From contig JAGUXE010000393.1 of assembly GCA_020061995.1 (NCBI GenBank), forward strand, positions 1-25,211: a stretch of DNA of 25,211 bases. The letters run 5' to 3'. Source of the stretch: Ignavibacteriales bacterium. GTDB taxonomy: Bacteria > Bacteroidota > Ignavibacteria > Ignavibacteriales > Ignavibacteriaceae. The position numbers were made by a program, and so were the translations under genes. Of this stretch, positions 1-6,556 are shown piece after piece. Under the pieces are notes generated by a model. That model was not told where the DNA came from, searched no databases, and saw nothing but the letters and a program-made list of their open reading frames with translations. Within the stretch, counting starts at the first letter, position 1; the number at the start of each line of letters is the position of its first letter.

Positions 1-1
1 G

Positions 2-76
2 ATTCAAGTCTCCGATGAAGAGCTAAATTATTTAGCAAAATACCCAGAAAGTTTTCAATGTATCAATAATAAATAA
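2..76 (+). CDS. C-terminal end of an unidentified protein (partial)
   Basis: An open frame enters from the left edge and stops with TAA at 74-76, giving 24 residues (IQVSDEELNYLAKYPES and a short tail). No family can be named from so little. Its importance is positional: the stop lies two bases before an attC-type R'' box at 79-87, the usual arrangement at the end of an integron gene cassette. It is therefore probably the last gene segment of a cassette whose start lies outside the window. It could also be a chance open frame. Confidence 0.4.
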   Translation: MQVSDEELNYLAKYPESFQCINNK

Positions 77-257
77 ACGCATATAACCCGCCAATCAAGG
101 CGGACGCCATTTTTCAGTGCGGCCTAGTTTTAATTTTTGTGTTGGTTAATAAAACCAAGTTGCTCTTTAAGTTGGGTTGTTCTAAAAAATATTTTTAATA
201 AATAAAAGTAGTTGCTGTTATTCGGCATTCTTGTTCTGGGGCGCCGCTTATCGGCAA

Positions 258-302
258 GTACGTATGTTTAAAACATACGAAAATTATTATATGAGATTTC
301 CG
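258..302. repeat. Left inverted repeat of the IS110-type element
   Basis: The inner part (282-302) matches the complement of 1708-1729, with one small gap and a few mismatches. The outer part contains a near-perfect palindrome, CGTATGTTT (261-269) and AAACATACG (271-279), and resembles the complement of the right end at 1730-1761. The match was made by eye. Confidence 0.55.
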
Positions 303-348
303 AATTTTGGGTGTATTTATAAATACATTATTAAATGGAGGTCTCATC

Positions 349-1466
349 ATGAAAAAGAATTTGATCCCTAAGGGTGAAGTTATCCCCGGCACTGAAGCAG
401 TCACTCATAATAACTTGTTCTTTGAAAATAAAGAATTGTTCGTTGGGATGGATGTTCACAAAGCTAAATGGGTTGTAACCGTAAGAAGTTATGACCTCGA
501 ATTAAAAACTTTCAGCATGCAGCCAATAGCAGAGGTGCTGGAGAAGTTCCTTCTGTCAACTTATCCCAATGCAAAATACAATATAGTCTATGATCCGCCG
601 CGGCGGACTGCTTTAGCGGTTTCTGGATATACGATTACTTTTTTGAAAAGGGTTACTCAATAATAGTTACTCCAACCAACCGAATCTACAAAGATGGAAG
701 CAGCATAAAAACAGATAAAATTGATTCTCGAAAACTTGCATTCCAATTATCACGTGGACTGTTAAGAGAAGTAAAGGTTCCGGCAAAGAAAGTGCGGGAG
801 TACAAATACATATTTAGAATCTATGACAAACAGAAGATGCGGAAGGGACAAATACTACGGCAGGTAAAAGCAATCTTAGAGCAAAAGAATCATCCATATA
901 AGTGGGAGAAATGGAATAAAGGATTGGTTGAGAAACTGAAAGAATTAAAGTTCGAAGATAATCTGTTTGATTTGAAGTTTGGTAACCTATTGAAAGAATA
1001 TGAATATGTGCTCGACCAGATAAAAGACTCCGAAGAGATCATAGAGAGAATAAAAAAAGATGAAATTCTTGGTCCACGAATAAACAGAATAGAAAAGATA
1101 AATGGGATAGGGATAATCAGTTCTGTAAGGATGAGTGTTTATTTGTTTGACAGAAAAGACAGATTTGAGAACAGCGAAAAGCTGAATCATCATTTAGGCT
1201 TAACCCCTTCAGAGAGAAGCAGCGGAGAGAAAGTAAGCAGAGGGAGAAGCGGCATGTGTGGGAATAGACAATTGAGATCTATCATAATCCAGTTAGCCTG
1301 GAAAACAGTAAGGAAAGACGGAGCGTTGCTCGATAAGTTTGAGAGGGTTTACAAAAGGAGCGGAAGTAAACAAAAAGCAATAGTAGCAGTAGCGAGGAAA
1401 CTAATGGCCAAGGTCTATGCGATAATAAGCAAAGAAGAAGCGTATAGAGAAAACCTGGCAGCTTAA
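349..1466 (+). pseudogene. IS110-family transposase, frameshifted
   Basis: Start ATG at 349 follows GGAGG (335-339). Frame 1 gives the N-terminal RuvC-like DEDD region, with GMDVHKAKW holding the first catalytic Asp. Around 603-616 the homology moves to the -1 frame and continues as CFSGFWIYDYFFEKGYSIIV, then TDKIDSRKLA (the last two Asp of DEDD), and on through the C-terminal Tnp domain to TAA at 1466. That domain includes INGIGIISSVRMS, HHLGLTPSERSSGEKVSRG and AIVAVARKLMAKVYAI. The joined product would be about 370 aa, normal for the family. The break lies in a GC-rich palindrome, CCGCCGCGGCGG (603-614). Relative to the usual Y-E/D-A-G-F-x-G-F-W motif it appears to be an 11-base insertion. 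The second acidic residue reads as Asp (IVYD) rather than Glu. The enzyme is probably inactive, though programmed frameshifting is not formally excluded. Confidence 0.85.
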
Positions 1467-1489
1467 AAAAATAAAAACCCAAGCAAAAA

Positions 1490-1700
1490 GCGACCGGTGA
1501 CCGCGTCTAACGGCGTGCTTAAAACAGCGAAAGCTGAAAAAAAAGCGTAGAGCAAGTTTGCGGCCCGGTCCATTAATATGAAGACGAACATGCTGCTTAT
1601 GACAGCGTATAACAGGATATCCCGATTTTAGAGGATAAGAAATTCGTCACTTTGGGTGTTGAGAGTTTTAATAATTAACAACTTGTTTTGGTTAACCAAA
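1490..1700 (+). ncRNA. Candidate bridge (guide) RNA region of the IS right end
   Basis: IS1111-group elements encode their bridge RNA in the noncoding end downstream of the transposase. This stretch has the required structure potential: GACCGG (1492-1497) can pair with CCGGTC (1565-1570), enclosing a 67-base loop region. A perfect 16-base palindrome, TTTTGGTTAACCAAAA, lies at 1686-1701. Two segments resemble attC R'' boxes: GTCTAAC (1505-1511, a perfect RYYYAAC) and GCGTATAAC (1605-1613, 8 of 9 with the local GCATATAAC). Box-like segments are what guide loops for an attC target would contain. RNA boundaries cannot be set from sequence alone, and the assignment is inferred. Confidence 0.4.
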
Positions 1701-1707
1701 ACGAGAA

Positions 1708-1761
1708 CGGAAATCTATAAATAATAATTAAATCGGTGTTTGTTTTTTAACATAACACGTC
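1708..1761. repeat. Right inverted repeat of the IS110-type element
   Basis: The segment 1708-1729 is complementary to the left repeat at 282-302 (CGGAAATCT core plus ATAATAATT). Similarity becomes looser toward 1761, immediately before the attC R' box. Confidence 0.55.
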
Positions 1762-1782
1762 GTTATATGCAAAGGATGTTTT

Positions 1783-2310
1783 ATGATATCAAAATTAGTC
1801 TTAGCATATCCAGAAATAGATAATAAAGATTATCAATGGATTCAATTAATAAGAAAAAAATATGATGATTATTATTACAATGTTGTGGAACCTCATTTTA
1901 CTATAGTATTTCCTGTCTTTGATTATTCATTTGAGTCATTAAGGGAACATATTTTCAGAATAGCCGAAAAAACACATATTATTAAATTTAATTTGAAATC
2001 AACTACTATTGTAAAGGATTCATTTAGTGATTGCACAAATGTGTTTTTGGTACCAGATATAGGAAACAGTGAAATTATAAGATTGCACGATAAATTATAT
2101 ACTGAGATTCTAAGAAAAGAATTAAGATTAGATATTCCCTTTATTCCTCATATTGCAATTGGTGGTAGTCAAAAAGCGGAAGAAGCAAAGGAAATATCTG
2201 ATGAAATAAATAAAGAAAATTTTGAAATTAAAGGTGAGATTCGAAAATTATCGTTAATAGAATATGAACACCCAAAAGTAAAACTATTAGAGAATTTCAC
2301 TTTGCAATAA
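1783..2310 (+). CDS. 2'-5' RNA ligase/LigT-like phosphoesterase family protein (integron cassette gene)
   Basis: This 175-residue protein resembles the 2H phosphoesterase (LigT/2'-5' RNA ligase-like) superfamily. That fold has two symmetric lobes, each contributing an H-x-T/S motif, and acts on 2',3'-cyclic or 2'-5' phosphodiester bonds in RNA or nucleotides. The first motif is intact (PHFT, His38-Thr40). The second reads PHIA (His123-Ala125), so the usual Thr/Ser is Ala, which may reduce or change activity. An AAAGGATG ribosome site at 1771-1778 lies directly after the attC R' box. The stop is three bases before the next R'' box. This compact single-ORF layout is typical of an integron cassette. 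The gene is strikingly AT-rich. Substrate is unknown, and the family call rests on the spaced His motifs and overall pattern. Confidence 0.72.
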   Translation: MISKLVLAYPEIDNKDYQWIQLIRKKYDDYYYNVVEPHFTIVFPVFDYSFESLREHIFRIAEKTHIIKFNLKSTTIVKDSFSDCTNVFLVPDIGNSEIIRLHDKLYTEILRKELRLDIPFIPHIAIGGSQKAEEAKEISDEINKENFEIKGEIRKLSLIEYEHPKVKLLENFTLQ

Positions 2311-2313
2311 TTT

Positions 2314-2324
2314 GCATATAACCA
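2314..2324 (+). other. Second attC R'' box, site truncated
   Basis: GCATATAAC (2314-2322) is identical to the R'' box at 79-87 and begins three bases after the LigT-like stop codon. It is followed by a CA spacer and the start of a possible L'' arm (GCGCCTGC), after which attC resemblance is lost at an antisense transposase remnant. No matching GTTATATGC R' box is seen downstream, so the site appears incomplete. Confidence 0.6.
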
Positions 2325-2340
2325 GCGCCTGCTAATGAAC

Positions 2341-2544
2341 TCAAACTTGTAGTTGAGGAGTAAGCATAAGACCGAAACGATGAGCTTGTTTTTGTAAGTA
2401 TTTCATTTGAAGTTCTTTGATTTTTTGTTCATAGAGTTTGATGCCTTGTTCGGCAAATTCAATTCCTTTGGTCATAACATTATAAAAGATTACGGCAATT
2501 TTTCGTGCTGTAGCTTTAATAGCTCCGAGTGCTCCTTTGCGAGC
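2341..2544 (-). pseudogene. 3' fragment of an IS110-family transposase
   Basis: The minus-strand frame from 2544 down to the TGA at 2343-2341 encodes 67 residues and has no start of its own; it is preceded by an in-frame stop at 2547-2545. It contains KATARKIAVIFYNVMTKG and ends in a basic, Gln-rich tail (KQAHRFGLML). This matches the extreme C-terminus of IS110/IS116/IS902-type transposases, where the conserved pattern is AIxATARKxAxIxYxML followed by a Tyr/Glu-rich segment. The rest of the transposase is absent. It differs from the tail of the element at 258-1761, so it derives from another element. It lies directly beside the attC box at 2314, on the opposite strand. Confidence 0.75.
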
Positions 2545-2663
2545 TCAAGCTGACTGCGAGTTCGCATTCGGCATTTGTGCAGTTGATAAGTCTGTGGCTC
2601 AGTTTAAAGTATCTTGTTCAAAGTAGTTCTAAGAATAAATTAATTTAAAATTATCGGTTTAGG

Positions 2664-2704
2664 TTTTTCAGTGCTGCATTCTTGTTTTGGGGTGCAGCTT
2701 AAGA
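2664..2704 (+). repeat. attC-derived remnant resembling the interior of the upstream attC
   Basis: TTTTTCAGTGC (2664-2674) matches 110-120 of the upstream attC. The adjoining 2673-2701 matches 222-250 at about 24 of 29 positions, including the core GCATTCTTGTTYTGGGG. Here the two parts are continuous, whereas in the upstream site about 100 bases separate them. GCTGCA and TGCAGC form a perfect six-pair stem around the conserved loop. The likely meaning is a leftover L' side of the second attC or of a lost cassette. No R' box follows. Confidence 0.5.
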
Positions 2705-2750
2705 AATAGATCCAATTTGTATCTAAATAGTTCTGTGAATAATATAATTG

Positions 2751-3062
2751 CTAGAAATCTCTCTCCAATTCATATCCGTATTCTTTAAGCCAATACTTAG
2801 CTTTGTCGTAATTGGGTAATTGTGCAGCGACACGGTTCCAGAAGTCTTGATTGTGATTTGATTCAAGAAGATGAGTTAACTCGTGAACAATAATGTATTC
2901 TATTACTGTCATTGGCGATTTTATGAGACGCCAGTTAAAATGAATGGGGAAAATCTCCACAATGTGTAGACAATGTCTTAGGTGTTTTTCTGACCAACCT
3001 TTGCCGTACGTTTCTGTCAATTTTTTCGAAACAGAAAATTTAGTGCTAATGTTCGTTTTCAT
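2751..3062 (-). pseudogene. Chimeric ORF: YhcG/DUF1016 fragment joined to YgjP-like metallopeptidase C-terminus
   Basis: The 103-residue ORF has two parts that do not belong together. Residues 10-39 (KKLTETYGKGWSEKHLRHCL up to IFP) match the N-terminal region of YhcG/DUF1016 proteins. Residues 40-103 (IHFNWRL, then VIEYIIVHELTHLLESNHN and DFW) match the C-terminal end of the YgjP-like (DUF45) zinc metallopeptidase family. HELTH (60-64) and His70 would be the metal ligands. A complete YgjP-like protein is about 230 aa and carries a conserved RWGSC just before the FNWRL strand; this is missing. A deletion fusing two neighbouring genes explains it best. Both families are often found in type I restriction-modification loci, so this may be the scar of such a locus. 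It is probably non-functional. Confidence 0.65.
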
Positions 3063-4080
3063 AAAAACTTTTTCTGTTCTGATTTTAATTTATCAACTAT
3101 AAACCAGGATAAAGTTTATTGCTATTTTATATCGATTAGTTCATACCAAAAATTTGCAACTCACTTTCCTATTCTGGTTCATAAAAGGACCGAAACTTTT
3201 TATTAGGGAGCTGGGTACATTTTTCATGTCTGAAGGAATAAAAGCTAGATTTTGGATAATTTTAGGAGGGGTAGCTCAGTACCCTTTTGTTGTACGCTGG
3301 GTACCAAATTAGTTTAGAGATATTCCACTGGACTATTGTGAAATTTACCGTGGAGGGAGGGTAAATATTCTTTTGTGTTTGTTATACCGGAACCGAAAGC
3401 GTCTGTCCGACCGAATGTATAAAAATACTTACTTATGCTGAGGTTTTAAGGACAAGTTTTCGAACTTTCTGTCTAATAGTTCTTAAATATTTTTTTAATC
3501 TCATCCATAAAAAAGACCTTGGTCCTTTGTGTAGGCAGATTTAAGGATAATGTCTACATTATGAACCATTCCAACAAAAGAAAAACTACTATTTGGTAAT
3601 GAGAGTTATTTACTTGCTGAAATTGGGAAGAAGGGGGGTCAGCTAAAAGTGTTTGAATACACTCATAATCCCAGATCAGAACAGCTAACAGTAAACTCTT
3701 CACAAACCCACAGAGTGACCTTTCTGCTTATTTGCTGTGTCTGTATCATTGTTTCTGCTCATGGCATCAAATAATAACAAAGGACAAAACAGTTCAACGA
3801 GATATAGGTGTTTTGGTATCTAAGGCTTTGCCTGTGAAACTGCAGCATGGTGAAAATAATGTCCCATTGGGGGTATTTTTTCCTAAATAGATAAACTATG
3901 TCAGAAACTATGTCAATAAAAGTTAACTTATTGTTTTATAAAGAGTTTGCTGCATATACAAAATCATATTACAGTTAATTTGTTAATGATGAACCAAGCC
4001 ATCTATGAAGATTTAACCGTGATTGTAAAATATTTTATTTGTATTTTTGACGATAAATTTAATTATGAGATATCATCGTT
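3063..4080. other. About 1 kb without a recognisable gene
   Basis: No open frame of useful length, tRNA or rRNA was found. A short GGGTA-GCTCAG-TACCC hairpin followed by TTTT (3269-3288) looks like a weak terminator, but no plus-strand gene precedes it. The stretch separates the decayed accessory region from the downstream operon and may hold eroded coding sequence. Confidence 0.5.
4042..4049 (+). promoter_or_regulatory. Possible Bacteroidota-type -7 promoter box
   Basis: TATTTTTG fits the TAnnTTTG -7 consensus of Bacteroidota housekeeping promoters, about 32 bases before the GTG start at 4081. A matching -33 TTTG is not clear (ATTG at 4022-4025 is the nearest), and such boxes arise easily in AT-rich DNA. 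Confidence 0.3.
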
Positions 4081-5067
4081 GTGTTTCAAGCTAGCAGTAA
4101 AATAATTTTATTATTCCTTATCCCTTTGATTCTACTGGTCGTTTCGTGCGAAGCGCCGAGAGAGAATCCGCTGGATCCTGATAATCCCTTAAATAAACTT
4201 TATTTAATTACAGGTAAATTACTGACTGCAGAAAAAACTGCAAGACCTATAGAAACAGCAACAATTGAATGGAGAAATGAAAACCTTTTAAGTTATACCG
4301 ATGTAAACGGAACTTTTAAAATTCAGTGCAAATACCAGATTAACGGCTGGCTTCTATTCAGCAAAGATGGTTATGCTACTGATTCTTTTTATGTTGACTG
4401 GAGTAATGGAAAAACCGTTACTTTATCACAAACTCTAAATGCCTTTCCGGTACTGGATTCATTAAGAATCTACAGCGTGGTGAGAAATAAATATAGCAAT
4501 ACTGAACTTCTTCTTTATTTTGAAGCATCAGTTTCAGATGTTGATGATGACGTAGATACATTAAAAGTTATTTGTCCAGAACTTTCAATCGATATCGACC
4601 TTAAAAAGATTTCATCAACATATTTCGAAGCAAAGTTTTCTGATTATGAACTTAATCTTACTAATTTTAATGATATAATCGGAAAACCGTTTTATGTGAA
4701 TGCGGTAACATCCGGCAATAAAAAGTTTGAAATAGGTAACACAACCGTAAAAAGAATTATTAGAGATGAAATCGTTATCCTTTCACCAATTAATTCAGAT
4801 ACACTTGATACAAGATTGCCGGTACTTAATTGGACACGATTTACTCCAGGATTCAGTTTCACTTATACAATCGAAATATATACTGACGAACCTGAACCTG
4901 ATCTTCAATGGCAAAAAGAAAATATATCTTCAGATGAAATTTTAACTCAAGTAGAAACCGAATTATCAGTCACCCTCTCAAATGATAAATTCTTTTGGGT
5001 AATCTGGTGCGTTGATGAATTTAATAATAGATCCCGCTCTAAACCGGCTGGGTTCACATTGAAATAA
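4081..5067 (+). CDS. Predicted lipoprotein with carboxypeptidase-regulatory-like domain
   Basis: The 328-residue protein starts at GTG; the frame is closed by TGA 13 bases upstream and no other start precedes the signal peptide. A hydrophobic stretch (8-21) ends in the lipobox LVVSC with Cys23. The next residues, EAPRENPLDPDNP, are a familiar opening of Ignavibacteria lipoproteins. Residues 40-110 resemble a carboxypeptidase regulatory-like beta domain (ITGKLLTAE, then TDVNGTFKI and SKDGYATDSF). The C-terminal half looks like fibronectin/Ig-type beta-sandwich (DTRLPVLNWTRF). It is probably anchored in the outer or inner membrane and binds something outside the cytoplasm. It is the first gene of a tight unit with the sigma-54 activator, 2 bases downstream, so it may act as a sensor for that pathway (inference). 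Confidence 0.8.
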   Translation: MFQASSKIILLFLIPLILLVVSCEAPRENPLDPDNPLNKLYLITGKLLTAEKTARPIETATIEWRNENLLSYTDVNGTFKIQCKYQINGWLLFSKDGYATDSFYVDWSNGKTVTLSQTLNAFPVLDSLRIYSVVRNKYSNTELLLYFEASVSDVDDDVDTLKVICPELSIDIDLKKISSTYFEAKFSDYELNLTNFNDIIGKPFYVNAVTSGNKKFEIGNTTVKRIIRDEIVILSPINSDTLDTRLPVLNWTRFTPGFSFTYTIEIYTDEPEPDLQWQKENISSDEILTQVETELSVTLSNDKFFWVIWCVDEFNNRSRSKPAGFTLK

Positions 5068-5069
5068 TT

Positions 5070-6554
5070 ATGGATATAGTTAACAATTTTGTATATATAA
5101 AAAATCTCACTAAAAATCAGTTTGAAGCACTTCTCTCAATAAGTCAGCTTTTAAATCGTGATGTTTATGAAGATGAAATTATTAGTGACATGCTGGACTG
5201 GGTTCTCCACGTTATAAATGCAGAGCGGGTTGTATTTGCAAGGTATGAAAAGGAGAAAGATGATTTCATTCTGATAGCGGCAACCAATGTTAATAAAGAA
5301 GTAGTTAATAGTTTGTCTGATTTTTCCGGTGGAATCTTAAAACAGGTAACCATAAGAAAACAACCTGTGCTTTTTCATGATGTTCAAAATGATGAAGGGA
5401 TATCACAATTTGAAAGTGTACTTATCAAACAAATTCGTTCTGTAATTGGTGTTCCGCTCATTAAAAATGATGAGGTATGGGGAGTCATTCTAGCAGATAG
5501 CCAGTCCGATAGGAGAGAGTTTACCGACTCAAATCTGATATTTCTAAATTTTATTGCAAATCTGGTTTCTCTTGCACTTGACCGCGTGAGTAAAATAAGA
5601 TTACTTAAAGAAGATAATATTCTTCTCAAACATCAAATTGAAGAATTTGTGACAGTTCCTGATATGATTGGGAGCAGTAAAGCCATTAAGGATCTAAGCA
5701 AATTAATTCATCGACTGGCTTCTTCAGATGCAACAGTACTTCTCCTGGGTGAAAGCGGAACCGGAAAAGATCTTGCTGCTAATGCCATCCATAAATTGAG
5801 TTTGAGAAGGCAGAACCCTTTCCTTGCGCAATTCTGTGGTTCAATACCTGATTCACTCCTCGAAAGTGAATTGTTCGGATACAAGAAGGGGGCATTTACG
5901 GGTGCCACGAGTGATAAAAAAGGGTTACTTGAGGCTTCAGATAACGGTACTTTTTTCCTGGATGAAATTGCAGATATATCAACCGCTCTTCAAGCGAAAC
6001 TACTTAGAGTATTGGAAAATAAGGAGATAATTAGAATTGGTGATACTCAAGTAAGAAAAATTAATATTCGGATAATTACCGCCACTAACAAAAACCTTCA
6101 GCAGTTAGTAAAAGATGGAATATTTAGAGAAGATTTATTTTACCGACTAAATGTTTTTCCGATACGCATTCCCCCACTCCGAGAACGTAAAGAAGATATT
6201 CCTTTGCTTGCACGATATTTTATTGAAAAACTCGGTGGAAAAGAGATCAAACTTGGAAGATTCGCTCTCCTAAAACTTGAGAAATATCATTGGCCGGGAA
6301 ATATCCGCCAGCTGATGAATGTAATTCAACGTGCTCTCATTTTGTGTGATGGTGACAGAATTGAAGAAGAACACATTATTATAGAAGACGATAATAGTAG
6401 TCTAAACTCCAACGGAACATTAGAGGATTTTATAAAACAGTTGCTTCTTAAAAGGCTTGAGGAACATAACGGTAATAGGACACAGGCAGCTGAATCACTC
6501 GGTGTTTCAGTTCGGTGGGTACAGCTTAAGCTTAAAGAGATGGATATTAAATAG
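5070..6554 (+). CDS. GAF-AAA+-Fis sigma-54-dependent transcriptional activator
   Basis: This 494-residue bacterial enhancer-binding protein uses ATP to open RNA polymerase-sigma54 promoter complexes. Residues 15-175 form a GAF sensor domain, and no response-regulator receiver domain is present. The AAA+ domain (about 198-425) has Walker A GESGTGKD (227-234), the sigma-54-contact loop GAFTGA (274-279), Walker B FFLDEI (295-300), the arginine motif FREDLFYRL and WPGNIRQL (408-415). The C-terminus carries a Fis-type helix-turn-helix (about 466-490: [20 protein letters not shown]). All residues needed for activation are intact. It starts 2 bases after the lipoprotein and ends 2 bases before a Ser/Thr kinase gene, so translation is probably coupled. 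Two nearby GG-N10-GC promoters are likely targets. The GAF ligand is unknown. Confidence 0.93.
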   Translation: MDIVNNFVYIKNLTKNQFEALLSISQLLNRDVYEDEIISDMLDWVLHVINAERVVFARYEKEKDDFILIAATNVNKEVVNSLSDFSGGILKQVTIRKQPVLFHDVQNDEGISQFESVLIKQIRSVIGVPLIKNDEVWGVILADSQSDRREFTDSNLIFLNFIANLVSLALDRVSKIRLLKEDNILLKHQIEEFVTVPDMIGSSKAIKDLSKLIHRLASSDATVLLLGESGTGKDLAANAIHKLSLRRQNPFLAQFCGSIPDSLLESELFGYKKGAFTGATSDKKGLLEASDNGTFFLDEIADISTALQAKLLRVLENKEIIRIGDTQVRKINIRIITATNKNLQQLVKDGIFREDLFYRLNVFPIRIPPLRERKEDIPLLARYFIEKLGGKEIKLGRFALLKLEKYHWPGNIRQLMNVIQRALILCDGDRIEEEHIIIEDDNSSLNSNGTLEDFIKQLLLKRLEEHNGNRTQAAESLGVSVRWVQLKLKEMDIK

Positions 6555-6556
6555 CG

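Larger units (their letters stand above)
258..1761 (+). mobile_element. IS110/IS1111-type insertion sequence inside attC
   Basis: The element is about 1.5 kb. It carries one transposase gene (frameshifted), a short left end of about 90 bases before the ATG, and a long noncoding right end of about 295 bases. That layout is typical of the IS1111 group, whose guide RNA lies downstream of the transposase. The ends carry related inverted repeats: 282-302 matches the complement of 1708-1729 (shared AGATTTCCG core and AATTATTAT), and looser similarity continues outward to about 258 and 1761. The outer edges coincide with the L' arm of attC on the left and the R' box on the right. An IS1111 subgroup specific for attC sites is known, and this element fits that behaviour. 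Exact ends are uncertain by a few bases. Confidence 0.75.
79..1770 (+). other. Integron attC recombination site, split by an insertion sequence
   Basis: The R'' box GCATATAAC (79-87) has an exact reverse complement, GTTATATGC, at 1762-1770 (R' box). L'' (90-108) pairs with L' (240-255): GCC/GGC, AT/AT, AAG/CTT, CGG/CCG and CGCC/GGCG. The unpaired top-strand bases are C96, G100 and A104. C96 and A104 are 8 bases apart and give an extrahelical G and T on the bottom strand, the hallmark of folded attC sites. Bases 109-239 form a long variable terminal region. The 1.5 kb between L' and R' is an IS110-family element, so the present site cannot fold normally. A cassette gene ends just before R'' and another begins 12 bases after R', as expected for an attC. 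No integron integrase is in the window. Confidence 0.82.

Noticed and set aside
195..404. Minus-strand 69-codon open frame
   Set aside because: It lies over the attC arm, the IS left end and the start of the transposase, and has no recognisable protein pattern.
3266..3312. tRNA-like GGGGTAGCTCAGT segment
   Set aside because: It resembles a tRNA 5' end, but no anticodon arm, T arm or matching acceptor strand follows.
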